Source: Serratia microhaemolytica | GTDB lineage: Bacteria > Pseudomonadota > Gammaproteobacteria > Enterobacterales > Enterobacteriaceae | Length of the DNA stretch: 64,000 bases | Direction of reading: 5' to 3' | NCBI RefSeq assembly: GCF_004011885.1 | Contig: NZ_SBEF01000002.1 | Location: 1 to 64,000 of the forward strand | Shown: piece after piece, positions 9,319-23,915 of the stretch | Numbering within the stretch: position 1 is the first letter of the stretch | Layout of the letters: each line of letters starts with the position of its first letter | The notes under the pieces: model-generated | What the model was told of the DNA's origin: nothing | The model's database searches: none | Seen by the model: only the letters and a program-made list of their open reading frames with translations | Made by a program: the position numbers and the translations under genes

Positions 9319-10608
9319 ATGAGCCTACACAGTAAGTCCGAAAGTCTGTACGCCCAAGCACAACAGTTTATCCCAGGTGGCGTGAACTCTCCCGTGCGCG
9401 CATTTACCGGTGTCGGTGGCACACCGCTGTTTATTGAACGCGCCAATGGGGCCTATCTGTTCGATGCCGATGGTAAGCGTTATATCGATTATGTCGGTTC
9501 TTGGGGGCCTATGGTGCTTGGCCATAATCACCCAGCAATCCGCAATGCGGTGATTGAGGCTGTGCAGCGTGGGCTAAGTTTCGGTGCACCAACCGAAATG
9601 GAAGTAAAAATGGCCGAATTGGTGACTACGCTGGTGCCATCAATGGATATGGTCCGTATGGTTAATTCCGGTACCGAAGCCACCATGAGCGCGATTCGTC
9701 TAGCGCGCGGTTATACGCAGCGCGACAAAATTATCAAATTTGAAGGCTGCTATCATGGTCATGCCGATTGTCTGCTGGTGAAGGCGGGTTCAGGAGCACT
9801 GACCCTGGGTCAACCAAACTCGCCCGGTGTACCGGCTGATTTTGCCAAACATACATTAACCTGCAGTTATAACGACCTCGACTCAGTACGCAGTGCATTT
9901 GAGCAATACCCTGGCGAAATCGCCTGTATTATTGTCGAGCCTGTGGCCGGCAATATGAACTGTATTCCACCACAACCTGAGTTTTTACCCGGTTTGCGCG
10001 CATTGTGTGATCAGTATGGTGCATTGCTGATTATCGATGAGGTGATGACCGGTTTTCGCGTCGCACTTGGCGGTGCTCAAGCCCACTATGATGTGCAGCC
10101 AGATCTCACCTGCTTGGGGAAAATCATTGGCGGTGGGATGCCTGTTGGCGCTTTTGGTGGCCGGCGCGATGTGATGGCGGCGTTGGCGCCGACTGGGCCA
10201 GTCTATCAGGCTGGTACGTTATCCGGTAATCCGATAGCGATGGCGGCAGGCTTTGCCTGCCTGAACGAAATTTCACAACCCGGTGTACATCAGACACTCA
10301 GTGCCCTGACGGCAACGCTTTCCGAAGGGTTACTACAAGCAGCAAAACAGCAGAACATTCCACTGGTGGTCAACTATGTCGGTGGTATGTTTGGCCTGTT
10401 CTTTACCGATGCCCGTTCAGTGACCAGCTATCAAGAGGTGATGAAGTGTGATGTCGAGCGCTTCAAACGCTTCTTCCATCTCATGCTGGCCGAGGGTGTC
10501 TATCTGGCACCTTCGGCGTTTGAGGCGGGGTTTATGTCGGTCGCGCACAGCGATGAGGATATACAGCGCACCATTCAGGCAGCCAGTAAATGCTTCGCCA
10601 AGTTGTAG
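9319..10608 (+). CDS. hemL: Glutamate-1-semialdehyde 2,1-aminomutase
   Basis: HemL makes 5-aminolevulinate from glutamate-1-semialdehyde, the second step of C5 haem synthesis. The 429-residue product is full length, with the PLP lysine at residue 268 in [17 protein letters not shown], the DEVMTGFR motif and the N-terminal [13 protein letters not shown] signature. AGGAG precedes the ATG at a good distance. The gene diverges from erpA and converges with glpK. Confidence 0.98.
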   Translation: MSLHSKSESLYAQAQQFIPGGVNSPVRAFTGVGGTPLFIERANGAYLFDADGKRYIDYVGSWGPMVLGHNHPAIRNAVIEAVQRGLSFGAPTEMEVKMAELVTTLVPSMDMVRMVNSGTEATMSAIRLARGYTQRDKIIKFEGCYHGHADCLLVKAGSGALTLGQPNSPGVPADFAKHTLTCSYNDLDSVRSAFEQYPGEIACIIVEPVAGNMNCIPPQPEFLPGLRALCDQYGALLIIDEVMTGFRVALGGAQAHYDVQPDLTCLGKIIGGGMPVGAFGGRRDVMAALAPTGPVYQAGTLSGNPIAMAAGFACLNEISQPGVHQTLSALTATLSEGLLQAAKQQNIPLVVNYVGGMFGLFFTDARSVTSYQEVMKCDVERFKRFFHLMLAEGVYLAPSAFEAGFMSVAHSDEDIQRTIQAASKCFAKL

Positions 10609-10693
10609 CTGGATAACTCGGTGTAACTGGCTGACAGCTTGCAGATGGATCACAGAGAGTCACCGCATACACGGGTTTAACCACCTTAATCAC

Positions 10694-10718
10694 ATCGGCA
10701 CCCGAGCTGGGTGCCGAT
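10694..10718. terminator. Hairpin between convergent hemL and glpK
   Basis: ATCGGCACCC and GGGTGCCGAT form a perfect 10-bp stem with a 5-base loop (GAGCT). No strong T-run follows on either strand. Its place between convergent stops suggests a bidirectional terminator. Confidence 0.6.
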
Positions 10719-10796
10719 AACCACTGATGTACGTCACGGTAGCCAAACGGTGTGCGTCACGCAGCCGCTGTGGTTGTTAGCTGATTTTTCAAACGG

Positions 10797-12898
<2,102 letters not shown>

Positions 12899-13138
12899 AT
12901 GTCATTCGAAATATTTGAGAAATTTGAAGCAAAAGTTCAACAAGCCATCGATACCATCACACTGTTGCAGATGGAAATTGAAGAGCTGAAAGCCCAGAAT
13001 AGCGCCTTGTCGCAAGAAGTGCAGAGCAACGCCGCACATCGTGAATTGCTGGCACGTGAAAATCAGCAACTGAAAGAAGAGCAGCACGCATGGCAAGATC
13101 GTCTGCGCGGTTTACTGGGCAAAATGGACGAAGTCTAA
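12899..13138 (+). CDS. zapB: Cell division protein ZapB
   Basis: ZapB is a small coiled-coil protein that joins FtsZ-associated ZapA and links the Z ring to MatP and the chromosome terminus. The 79-residue product starts [20 protein letters not shown], like E. coli, and is almost wholly heptad-patterned ([24 protein letters not shown]), ending in LLGKMDEV. A purine-rich site precedes the ATG. As in E. coli it lies between the glp genes and rraA. Confidence 0.97.
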   Translation: MSFEIFEKFEAKVQQAIDTITLLQMEIEELKAQNSALSQEVQSNAAHRELLARENQQLKEEQHAWQDRLRGLLGKMDEV

Positions 13139-13151
13139 TTGCAGCAACCAT

Positions 13152-13176
13152 AAAAGGGTACCATCGGTACCCTTTA
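13152..13176. terminator. Rho-independent terminator between zapB and rraA
   Basis: AAAGGGTACC and GGTACCCTTT form a 10-bp stem with a 3-base loop; the A/T edges give short T-tracts on either strand. It is placed to stop both convergent genes. Confidence 0.8.
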
Positions 13177-13192
13177 ATCTATTAGGCTATGA

Positions 13193-13684
<492 letters not shown>

Positions 13685-13896
13685 CTAGGTCCTTTTGCCG
13701 CGAGAGAAGTCAGTATATCGCTTTATTTAGCCGATAAGCAAAGTGATCAGCGTTGCCAATCGCCCAGACAATGAATATTTTTCAACCAGCCAATCTGAGT
13801 AAGCGTTGTGATTATCTCACGGTCACAGACTATCGATTAACCGTTGTAATATCTGTTACCCGCACTCACCGCGCCGCAAAACTAAGCAAGCTTCTT

Positions 13897-14814
13897 TTAG
13901 CTTAGCATCACACCAATAGAGAATAGCAGATTAATCACCAAAGCACTTTTTACCATCTGTTCCAACAGTGGCCGCATACCGATTGCTGTTTGATCACGCA
14001 ATACACGTCGCCCATGTAACAGCAGCAATGGCGTAGCCAGCAGAAATAACCATCCGGATAAGCTGGCGAGATAATAGAACGCAAATAACGCAAAGCAGAG
14101 CAGCGCTCCGAGCAGTAGCAATAGATGATAATAGCGCCCGTTACGTGCTCCCAGTCGAACAGCAAGCGTGTTCTTATGGTTGGCGCGGTCTGTTTCAATA
14201 TCGCGCAGATTATTAATATTGAGCACCGCAGTGGCCAGTAGACCGCACGCCGTTGCAGGCAGTATCACCGACATTTCGAACCGGTGAGTTTGCAAGTAAT
14301 AACTCCCCACGACACTGAGCCAACCAAAGAATATTAATACCGAAATATCACCCAATCCCAGATAACCGTAGGGTTTTTTGCCAACGGTATAGGTGATAGC
14401 AGCAATAATTGCCACTGCGCCGAGCAGTAAAAAGCCAAGTACATCGCTAGGTTGCTGACAGGAGATGGCAATTAAAGCACTACCGGAGAGCATAATCAGC
14501 ACCACGGTGATAACCAGTGCCCTCTTCATCTGCGCCTGAGTGATCAGCCCTTTTTGCATCCCGCGCATCGGCCCAATTCGATCGGCCGTATCACTGCCTT
14601 TGATCGCATCACCATAATCATTGGCCAAATTGGAGAGGATCTGCAACAGACCGGCAGTTAACAACGCCAACAGCATCACCCCAAGCTGAAAATGCCCCTG
14701 CCAAGCAGCAACCGCAGAACCGACGATAATAGAAGAGAAGGCCAACGGTAAGGTGCGCGGCCGCAAACTTTCCAGCCAAGCCTTAGCTGGGGTAATGGCA
14801 GTTGATGATTGCAT
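13897..14814 (-). CDS. menA: 1,4-dihydroxy-2-naphthoate octaprenyltransferase
   Basis: MenA attaches the octaprenyl chain to 1,4-dihydroxy-2-naphthoate to give demethylmenaquinone. The 305-residue product is a multi-span UbiA-type membrane enzyme. The two Asp-rich motifs that bind the prenyl diphosphate magnesium are seen as NLANDYGDAIKGSD and NNLRDIETDRANHKNT. The chain donor is made by IspB, also in this window. The gene sits between hslU and rraA as in E. coli. Confidence 0.97.
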   Translation of the reverse strand: MQSSTAITPAKAWLESLRPRTLPLAFSSIIVGSAVAAWQGHFQLGVMLLALLTAGLLQILSNLANDYGDAIKGSDTADRIGPMRGMQKGLITQAQMKRALVITVVLIMLSGSALIAISCQQPSDVLGFLLLGAVAIIAAITYTVGKKPYGYLGLGDISVLIFFGWLSVVGSYYLQTHRFEMSVILPATACGLLATAVLNINNLRDIETDRANHKNTLAVRLGARNGRYYHLLLLLGALLCFALFAFYYLASLSGWLFLLATPLLLLHGRRVLRDQTAIGMRPLLEQMVKSALVINLLFSIGVMLS

Positions 14815-14941
14815 ATCCGATGTTAATCTTCCGTTCTCATGCTAGCTAACACATTGTGTTAAAAAATAAATTGATGATGTCAGTTAGCCTGTTGTCACCG
14901 CTCTGCCGCACAGCACTAACTGACTGTTATTTTGCCGTCGA

Positions 14942-16276
14942 TTAGAGAATAAAACGGCTCAAATCTTCGTTGCTCACCAACTCATCGAGATGATTACGGA
15001 CATAATCAGCATCAATGGTGATCGACTGACCGCCACTTTCACTGGCGCTATAGGAGATCTCTTCCATCAAACGTTCCAATACGGTATGCAGACGACGGGC
15101 ACCGATATTTTCGGTATTCTCGTTCACCTGCCAAGCCGCTTCAGCAATACGCCGGATACCGTCGGCACTGAAGTTAACTTCCACGCCTTCCGTTGCCATC
15201 AGCGCTTTGTACTGCTCGGTGAGTGATGCGTTCGGTTCAGTTAAAATACGTTCAAAATCTTCCGTTGTCAGTGCCTGCAGTTCGACACGAATAGGCAAAC
15301 GCCCTTGCAATTCAGGGATCAAATCTGCCGGGCTGCTAGTCTGGAACGCGCCTGAAGCGATAAACAGGATGTGATCTGTCTTCACCATGCCATGTTTGGT
15401 TGAAACGGTGCATCCTTCAACCAGTGGTAGCAGATCGCGCTGCACGCCTTCACGCGAAACATCCGGGCCAGCACTTTGGCCACTGCGCTTACAGATTTTG
15501 TCCACTTCATCGATAAATACGATGCCGTGCTGCTCAACCGCTTCTATCGCCTGCTCTTTTAGCTCTTCAAAAGAAACCAGCTTAGCCGCTTCCTCTTCCA
15601 CCAGTAACTTAAATGCCTCTTTGATCTTGAGTTTGCGCGCCTTCTGTTTCTGATTACCCAAATTCTGGAACATCGATTGCAGTTGGCTGGTCATTTCTTC
15701 CATGCCAGGAGGAGCCATAATCTCAACACCCAGAGGAGCACCCGCCAGATCGATTTCGATCTCTTTATCGTCTAACTGCCCTTCACGCAGTTTCTTGCGG
15801 AATACCTGGCGCGCGGTTGAAGGCTCCTGCTGTTCTTCTGGCTGCCCCCAATTGTTCTTGGCTGGTGGAATCAACACATCAAGAATGCGCTCTTCCGCCA
15901 ACTCTTCTGCTCGGGTGCGATTTTTCTCTATCGACTGCAAGCGCACCATTTTTACTGCCACATCAGTCAAATCACGAATAATCGAATCAACTTCTTTGCC
16001 AACATAGCCGACTTCAGTAAATTTGGTTGCTTCTACTTTGATGAAAGGCGCGTTAGCCAATTTGGCCAAGCGGCGAGCAATTTCAGTTTTACCAACGCCG
16101 GTTGGGCCGATCATCAAAATATTTTTCGGTGTAACTTCATGACGCAACTCTTCGTTAAGTTGCATTCGACGCCAACGGTTACGCAACGCGATAGCCACAG
16201 CTCGCTTCGCTTTGTTCTGACCAATAATATGGTTATCGAGCTCACTGACAATCTCGCGCGGGGTCATTTCAGACAT
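14942..16276 (-). CDS. hslU: ATPase subunit of the HslUV protease
   Basis: HslU is the AAA+ unfoldase that feeds substrates to HslV. The 444-residue product is one residue longer than E. coli HslU. It has the Walker A motif [13 protein letters not shown], the pore GYVG motif (EVGYVGKEV), the long I-domain (about 110-240, with the Q-rich EEQQE stretch), Walker [11 protein letters not shown] and the C-terminal LSRFIL tail that docks into HslV. It follows hslV by 12 bases, so the two form an operon. Confidence 0.98.
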   Translation of the reverse strand: MSEMTPREIVSELDNHIIGQNKAKRAVAIALRNRWRRMQLNEELRHEVTPKNILMIGPTGVGKTEIARRLAKLANAPFIKVEATKFTEVGYVGKEVDSIIRDLTDVAVKMVRLQSIEKNRTRAEELAEERILDVLIPPAKNNWGQPEEQQEPSTARQVFRKKLREGQLDDKEIEIDLAGAPLGVEIMAPPGMEEMTSQLQSMFQNLGNQKQKARKLKIKEAFKLLVEEEAAKLVSFEELKEQAIEAVEQHGIVFIDEVDKICKRSGQSAGPDVSREGVQRDLLPLVEGCTVSTKHGMVKTDHILFIASGAFQTSSPADLIPELQGRLPIRVELQALTTEDFERILTEPNASLTEQYKALMATEGVEVNFSADGIRRIAEAAWQVNENTENIGARRLHTVLERLMEEISYSASESGGQSITIDADYVRNHLDELVSNEDLSRFIL

Positions 16277-16288
16277 GGGATCCGATCC

Positions 16289-16819
16289 TTACACTTTGGA
16301 AGGTAATTCTTCGATAGTATGGAAATTATTGGTGTAAATACAGATATCACCAGCGATAGTGAGAGACTTCTCAACAATTTCTCGCGCATTTAACGAGCTG
16401 TTTTCCAATAATGCACGTGCTGCAGCTTGGGCATAAGGGCCGCCAGAACCAATGGCAATCAAGTCATTTTCTGGCTGCACCACATCACCATTACCGGTGA
16501 TAATCAGTGAGGCATTTTCATCAGCAACTGCCAGCAATGCTTCTAATTTTCGCAACATACGATCAGTCCGCCAATCTTTAGCTAACTCAACCGCTGCTTT
16601 AACCAGATGCCCTTGATGCAGTTCAAGTTTACGTTCAAATAATTCAAACAGTGTGAAAGCATCCGCTGTGCCACCGGCAAAGCCGGCTATCACTTTATCG
16701 TTATACAGCCGACGCACTTTTTTAACGTTGCCCTTCATCACAGTGTTACCTAGTGTGGCTTGACCATCACCACCAATTACCACCTGACCATTGCGGCGCA
16801 CACTTACAATTGTTGTCAC
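16289..16819 (-). CDS. hslV: Peptidase subunit of the HslUV protease
   Basis: HslV is a proteasome-beta-type threonine peptidase. The 176-residue length equals E. coli. I place the start at the GTG at 16819, so the chain is (M)[10 protein letters not shown] with the catalytic Thr exposed after removal of the initiator; an in-frame ATG 23 codons upstream would bury that Thr and is rejected. AAGGGG lies about 8 bases upstream of the GTG. The [14 protein letters not shown] and [13 protein letters not shown] blocks are conserved. A sigma-32 promoter is expected by analogy, but I could not see a convincing one. Confidence 0.96.
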   Translation of the reverse strand: MTTIVSVRRNGQVVIGGDGQATLGNTVMKGNVKKVRRLYNDKVIAGFAGGTADAFTLFELFERKLELHQGHLVKAAVELAKDWRTDRMLRKLEALLAVADENASLIITGNGDVVQPENDLIAIGSGGPYAQAAARALLENSSLNAREIVEKSLTIAGDICIYTNNFHTIEELPSKV

Positions 16820-17006
16820 GAGCAGCCCCTTATCGCAAAAAGAAAAAACCCACACAGCAACCTGTAGCAACAGATGCCATAGAGGCAATAAACGTTATAC
16901 AACCAAACCGCTGGCAGTGGCCGAGGTGATCGTTAGCCTCGTGACAACAGGCGGTCTGTGGGTGATAACAACCACCCGGTTATAAATGGGGGAGAATTGC
17001 TATTTT

Positions 17007-17798
17007 TCAACCCCTAACCGGTACAGTGATACACTCCGGCATACCTGCGGCCTTCAAACGTGCCAATGATTGATCAACTTGGGTGCGGTTGTGGTACGGG
17101 CCAAGCACCACTCGATTCCAGCCACCAGAAACCGTGACTCGGCTTTCAATGCCAGCAAATGCCAATTTAACACGCACTGACTCCGCCTGATCGGCAACAC
17201 GAAATGATCCACACTGCACGATCCACTGCGACTTCTGCTCAGGCTTGCTATTGGCCTGGGTTTTGCCGCTGACCGAACTGTTGCTATTTGCCGAGGCTGC
17301 GCGTGTCGGTGGATTGACCACTGTTGGTTGCGGCGAGGGCGAGCGAGTACGGTTATTGCCGCTCACGCCGGGTAGCGGTGTCGGCGGCTGACGCATATCG
17401 GCTTCTATCTGCTCTAGCAACTGCCGCTGCTCGGCGGTGAGCGTGGTATTTGCCCCCACTTCACCACTCGATTTCGGTTCTGTCGGTTGCCGTACACCAA
17501 TCGGCCGATTTTCCAGCTCTTTGATGTAACGCCAGCGCTCTTGCGGCTTAGGCGGCAATCCGCCTGCTGGCTGACTATGTTGTGGCTGTGTTGATTTTTG
17601 TGCGGGTGTGTCTGGTTTATGCTGCTTAACAAAGTAGAGCGCCAGGATGAAAACAGCCACCACAGCAGCCACCAGCAGCAGTGTCATTTTGGATAGCTTA
17701 TTTGCTTTTTTCGCTTTTGCTGAACGTTTACTGCCGCCAGCCGCCTTACGCCGTGTCGTTTTGTTCTGCCCACGACCAATATAATCTTTTTGTGCCAC
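17007..17798 (-). CDS. ftsN: Cell division protein FtsN, short form
   Basis: FtsN is the late divisome protein that triggers septal peptidoglycan synthesis. Order: a short cytoplasmic basic tail (MAQKDYIGRG..., rich in K/R), one transmembrane helix at about residues 38-57, a membrane-proximal segment with ERWRYIKELENR, a linker rich in Gln, Pro, Ser and Thr, and a C-terminal SPOR domain (about 188-262; WIVQCGSFR to GWNRVVLGPY). At 263 residues it is clearly shorter than the 319 of E. coli, and the loss is mostly in the linker. Key parts are retained, so it is probably functional. The gene lies between cytR and hslV as in E. coli. Confidence 0.95.
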   Translation of the reverse strand: MAQKDYIGRGQNKTTRRKAAGGSKRSAKAKKANKLSKMTLLLVAAVVAVFILALYFVKQHKPDTPAQKSTQPQHSQPAGGLPPKPQERWRYIKELENRPIGVRQPTEPKSSGEVGANTTLTAEQRQLLEQIEADMRQPPTPLPGVSGNNRTRSPSPQPTVVNPPTRAASANSNSSVSGKTQANSKPEQKSQWIVQCGSFRVADQAESVRVKLAFAGIESRVTVSGGWNRVVLGPYHNRTQVDQSLARLKAAGMPECITVPVRG

Positions 17799-18040
17799 TC
17801 TAATTCCAGTCTGTTTTACTTGGCACCTACCCCAGTAAGCACCATTGGCACCACCAGTTTAGACCCGCAGAACGTGTAGAAACCACAGCGTACGCGCAGT
17901 CAGTGAGGATTTCGGCTCTGCCAAGAAACAACATGGCAAACGAGCAATACGACAACGAAAATTCCTCTAATAGGATAGGCGGTTAAACGTTAACGCCAAT
18001 GCCGATCAGCGCTCAGTCTACTGAAACACCCAATCGTTGA

Positions 18041-19069
18041 CTAGCGTTTAGCTACCGCAGTGCTACCTCTGATAATCAGTTCACTCTCCAACAAACGTGA
18101 ACCACTATAAACCGGTAACCCATTTAACTGCTCTAGCAGCAATTTCACTGCCTGTTGGCCAATCTGAAAACGCGGCTGTGCCACAGTAGTCAGCGGAGGA
18201 TCACAATGCCTAGCCTGCTCGATATCATCAAAACCAACAATCGAGAGATCCTGTGGAATGCGCAAACCGAGCTTTTTCGCTTGTGACAGAGCACCAATTG
18301 CCATCACGTCGCTATGACAAAATAGCGCAGTTGGTGGTTTAGCTTGTGTCATCAGCGCGCTAATCGCACGCGCACCGGCCTCATAACTAAAATCGCCGCG
18401 CAGAATATATCGGCTTTCGACGTGGATGTCATGACGCCGTAATGCCTGCAGATAACCTTGCAAACGGTATTGACTCAATAGTAGCCGTTCATCACCGGTT
18501 AGACAGGCAATCTGTCGGTGCCCAAGCGAATGAAGGTAACTCACCGCTTCAAACGCCGCCGTCAGATTATCGATATGCACCGCAGGAAGTTCCAGCTCCG
18601 GCAGCAACTGATTGGCTAGCACCATAGGTGGCAGACTACGCCGCTCTTCCTCACTCAAAGCAAACGGCAACCCGCCACTGAGTAGCAGAATGCCATCAAT
18701 CTGTTTAGTGATAATCAGATTGATAAAACTCTGTTGCCCCAGCCGTTTGCTCAGTTGACTCACCAATAGCAAATAACCGTGCTGGCTAGCAATCTGCTCG
18801 ACACCCGCTATCAGATCAGCAATGCCTGGATCACAAAGATCCGAGACGATCGCCAGCAAGGTATGTGAGTGATAGCGCCTATTGTTGCCAAGGCTGGCAT
18901 TGCGCGAGTAACCAACCGCCAACATCGCCCGATCCACCTTTTGGCGTGTCAATCTGGAGACCTTATCAGGTTTCATTAACGCACGTGAGACAGTGGCCGT
19001 TGAAACACCCGCCATTTCTGCAACGTCCTTCATCGTGGCGGTCAATGACGCTTTTCTCTGTTCCATCAC
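18041..19069 (-). CDS. cytR: LacI-family regulator CytR
   Basis: CytR represses nucleoside uptake and catabolism genes together with CRP, and is released by cytidine. The 342-residue product opens with the LacI-type DNA reader (MKDVAEMAGVSTATVSRALM), followed by a hinge and a periplasmic-binding-protein-like effector domain with PPMVLANQLLPELELPAVHIDNLTAAF and FCHSDVMAIGALSQAKKLGL close to E. coli. ATGs at 19069 and 19066 are equivalent starts. The hinge region (LGNNRRYHSH) diverges most. Placement between priA and ftsN supports the name. Confidence 0.95.
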   Translation of the reverse strand: MMEQRKASLTATMKDVAEMAGVSTATVSRALMKPDKVSRLTRQKVDRAMLAVGYSRNASLGNNRRYHSHTLLAIVSDLCDPGIADLIAGVEQIASQHGYLLLVSQLSKRLGQQSFINLIITKQIDGILLLSGGLPFALSEEERRSLPPMVLANQLLPELELPAVHIDNLTAAFEAVSYLHSLGHRQIACLTGDERLLLSQYRLQGYLQALRRHDIHVESRYILRGDFSYEAGARAISALMTQAKPPTALFCHSDVMAIGALSQAKKLGLRIPQDLSIVGFDDIEQARHCDPPLTTVAQPRFQIGQQAVKLLLEQLNGLPVYSGSRLLESELIIRGSTAVAKR

Positions 19070-19323
19070 GCGGCTCCTTCGGTTTCACCTGGGTCAAATA
19101 GGGAGACTTTTTCGCCTGCGGCAAGCGCCTGTCATTAGATATGAGATGAATTGAATAACATTGGGTTACGCAGACATTGTGCTGCTATCTAAGCAGACTA
19201 TTGGCTACTTTTGTTAGGGAATTTTGCTAACAGCGCAGAGTTTATGCATTTTTCTCGTGCCAGATCGCAAATTCGCCAGCCAACCACCGACAGGACAACG
19301 ATAAACACGCCAACCTCACAAGG

Positions 19324-21552
<2,229 letters not shown>

Positions 21553-21585
21553 TTACACGGCAAATTGGCAAATGTACGGTTCCGA

Positions 21586-21613
21586 TTGCACCGACGATTA
21601 TATTCGGTATAAT
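21586..21613 (+). promoter_or_regulatory. Likely sigma-70 promoter of rpmE
   Basis: TTGCAC (21586-21591) and a perfect TATAAT (21608-21613) are separated by 16 bases. Transcription would begin about 95-100 bases before the rpmE start, leaving a leader long enough for translational control. Confidence 0.65.
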
Positions 21614-21716
21614 TTGCCGCCTTTGGTATGTTCCCATATCAAAATCGATTATTAACTGCGTGTGGTGTCTGGCGAAACAGGGCTGGATAGCGACACGGCC
21701 TTAACTGAGGTTTTCC

Positions 21717-21932
21717 ATGAAAAAAGATATCCACCCGAAATATGAAGAAGTTACCGCTACTTGTTCTTGCGGTAATGTAATGAAAATCCGCTCGACTGTC
21801 GGTCACAACTTGAACCTTGACGTTTGCGGTGCCTGCCACCCGTTCTACACTGGCAAACAACGTGATGTGGCAACTGGCGGCCGTGTTGACCGCTTTAACA
21901 AGCGTTTCAGTGTACCAGGCATCAAGAAGTAA
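21717..21932 (+). CDS. rpmE: 50S ribosomal protein L31
   Basis: The 71-residue zinc-binding form of L31 (one residue longer than E. coli). Cysteines in TCSCGNV and DVCGACHPF form the metal site that marks the zinc-dependent RpmE paralogue. Zur, encoded later in this window, represses the cysteine-free paralogue in other bacteria; that paralogue is not seen here. GAGG precedes the ATG, and a strong terminator follows. Confidence 0.97.
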   Translation: MKKDIHPKYEEVTATCSCGNVMKIRSTVGHNLNLDVCGACHPFYTGKQRDVATGGRVDRFNKRFSVPGIKK

Positions 21933-21948
21933 TTTTCTCGCGCAAGAT

Positions 21949-21975
21949 AAAAAAGGCACCTCAGGTGCCTTTTTT
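21949..21975 (+). terminator. Rho-independent terminator of rpmE
   Basis: AAAAAAGGCACC and GGTGCCTTTTTT form a stem around a 3-base loop, followed by T-residues. The A-run on the left makes it usable from the metJ side too. Confidence 0.85.
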
Positions 21976-22046
21976 GTTGGTGAAGCTTGTGTTTGTTGCT
22001 AAACACGCTTTACCTGTAACACGGCTTTCCATCGCACTGCCTCAGT

Positions 22047-22364
22047 TCAATACTCCCAGGTATCAGGATCCACGCCCAACTCACGCATCAGCGCTTTCGC
22101 CACTTCCGGGATTTCATCATGACGCTCTTTGCGCAAATCTTCATCATCCGGTAGCGGCTGCCCAGTAAACGCATGGAGAAATGCTTCACAGAGCAGTTCG
22201 CTATTCGTGGCATGACGCAGATTATTGACCTGGCGACGGGTGCGCTCATCTGTCAAAATTTTTAATACCTTCAGCGGGATGGATACCGTGATCTTTTTGA
22301 CCTGTTCACTTTTTTTACCGTGTTCAGCATAAGGGCTGACATATTCACCGTTCCACTCCGCCAT
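22047..22364 (-). CDS. metJ: Methionine repressor
   Basis: MetJ is a ribbon-helix-helix dimer that, with S-adenosylmethionine, represses methionine synthesis. The 105-residue product keeps the DNA-contact strand and helices ([19 protein letters not shown] and [17 protein letters not shown]). The start at 22364 ([16 protein letters not shown]) follows the family; a longer frame adds five atypical residues. It is divergent from metB, with met boxes between them. The reading of the repressor as active is supported by those boxes. Confidence 0.97.
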   Translation of the reverse strand: MAEWNGEYVSPYAEHGKKSEQVKKITVSIPLKVLKILTDERTRRQVNNLRHATNSELLCEAFLHAFTGQPLPDDEDLRKERHDEIPEVAKALMRELGVDPDTWEY

Positions 22365-22723
22365 GGGACACCTTAACATTAAATCTTAAACCCGAGAAAC
22401 CTGCCAATTATGCCTGAATACCACACTAAATGTGCGACAAATATCGTGCCAAACAAGCGCGGGGCATACCGATTATGCCCCAACACTCACCTGCTACGGC
22501 AAAAGAATATCGCCCAAACTAGCGCGTTCTGTCACCTCAAAACTGACAAAAATTCGTGCCAAGTGCAAAGCGATTGAGACACAACGTCCAATTTTAGCGG
22601 TGATTGCTTTTTTGCTCAATCGTCGCACCAGTTATTTGGATGTCTAGATGTATTGACGTCTATTTATGGCGGGTGTAACCTTATCTCCCTCTTTCCCCCG
22701 CTATTTTGAGAGCCAAGCCAGCC
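22365..22723. other. metJ-metB divergent control region
   Basis: A 359-base spacer without a supported gene. It holds the divergent promoters and, 63 bases before the metB start, the tandem MetJ operator at 22638-22661. The rest shows no recognisable element. Confidence 0.6.
22638..22661. promoter_or_regulatory. Tandem met boxes (MetJ operator)
   Basis: Three abutting 8-mers, GGATGTCT, AGATGTAT and TGACGTCT, match the AGACGTCT met-box consensus at 5, 6 and 7 positions respectively. Tandem boxes are the known requirement for cooperative MetJ binding. The location in the metJ-metB spacer fits control of both genes. Confidence 0.8.
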
Positions 22724-23884
22724 ATGAGACGTAAACCAGCCACTATCGCCGTGCGCAGCGGCCTGAATAATGATGAGCAATTTGGTTGTGTTGTACCACC
22801 GATTCATCTCTCCAGCACCTACAATTTCAAAGGATTTAATCAACCACGTACACACGACTACTCGCGCCGGGGCAATCCGTCGCGCGATGTGGTACAACGC
22901 ACATTAGCGGAATTGGAAGGTGGTGCAGATGCGATTATGACCAACAGCGGTATGGCGGCGATCCATCTGCTGACCACTGCATTACTCAAACCCGGCGATC
23001 TGTTGGTCGCTCCACACGATTGCTACGGTGGTACTTACCGCCTGTTCAACAGCCTGGCTGAGCGTGGAGCCTATCGAGTCCTGTTTGTCGATCAGGGTGA
23101 CTCACAGGCGGTGCAACAGGCGCTGTCACAACAGCCAAAACTGATGTTGATCGAAAGCCCCAGCAACCCCCTATTGCGAGTCGTTGATATTGCAGCACTC
23201 TGTGACGCTGCACATGCGGCAGGCGCCCTGACGGTAGTTGATAACACCTTCCTCAGTCCAGCGCTGCAACAACCTCTCGCATTGGGTGCTGATCTGGTGG
23301 TGCATTCTTGCACTAAGTACCTGAATGGCCACTCAGATGTGGTTGCTGGCACAGTGATCGCCAAAGATCAGCCGTTGGCGGAACAACTCGCTTGGTGGGC
23401 CAATAATATTGGCGTAACGGGTGCCGCCTTTGACAGCTATCTGCTCTTGCGTGGTATCCGTACCCTGTCACCACGAATCAAAGCAGCACAACAAAATGCC
23501 ACTGCGATTGTCGATTATTTACAGCACCATCCACTGGTCAATAAACTCTACTATCCCTCACTCCCTACCCACCCAGGGCATCAGATTGCCTGCCGTCAAC
23601 AATTCGGCTTTGGTGCGATGCTGAGCTTTGAATTAGCAGGTGATGAAGCGCTACTATGTCGTTTTCTGGCCGGATTGCAGCTGTTTACCCTGGCGGAGTC
23701 ACTGGGCGGGGTTGAGAGCCTGATCTCTCACGCAGCCACCATGACGCACGCTGGAATGTCCGCAGAAGCTCGAGCCGCAGCAGGGATCTCTGACAATCTG
23801 TTACGCATTTCAGTCGGCATAGAAGATAGCGAAGATTTAATCGCCGATTTAGAACAGGCGTTCCAGTTAGCTGGCAAAAACTAA
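22724..23884 (+). CDS. metB: Cystathionine gamma-synthase
   Basis: MetB joins O-succinylhomoserine and cysteine into cystathionine. The 386-residue length equals E. coli. The PLP lysine is in HSCTKYLNGHSD, and SSTYNF, YSRRGNPSRD and SLGGVESLISHAATMTHA are the usual substrate and cofactor blocks. The ATG at 22724 (MRRKPATIAVRSG) fits the family better than an upstream in-frame start. Shine-Dalgarno match is weak. It is followed after 31 bases by metL, as in E. coli. Confidence 0.97.
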   Translation: MRRKPATIAVRSGLNNDEQFGCVVPPIHLSSTYNFKGFNQPRTHDYSRRGNPSRDVVQRTLAELEGGADAIMTNSGMAAIHLLTTALLKPGDLLVAPHDCYGGTYRLFNSLAERGAYRVLFVDQGDSQAVQQALSQQPKLMLIESPSNPLLRVVDIAALCDAAHAAGALTVVDNTFLSPALQQPLALGADLVVHSCTKYLNGHSDVVAGTVIAKDQPLAEQLAWWANNIGVTGAAFDSYLLLRGIRTLSPRIKAAQQNATAIVDYLQHHPLVNKLYYPSLPTHPGHQIACRQQFGFGAMLSFELAGDEALLCRFLAGLQLFTLAESLGGVESLISHAATMTHAGMSAEARAAAGISDNLLRISVGIEDSEDLIADLEQAFQLAGKN

Positions 23885-23915
23885 TTCATTAAGCCAATCA
23901 GGGGGAGGAAATTCA

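Noticed and set aside
16820-17006. Sigma-32 promoter before hslV
   Set aside because: Expected from E. coli, but no CTTGAAA / CCCCAT pair with acceptable spacing could be seen on the minus strand.
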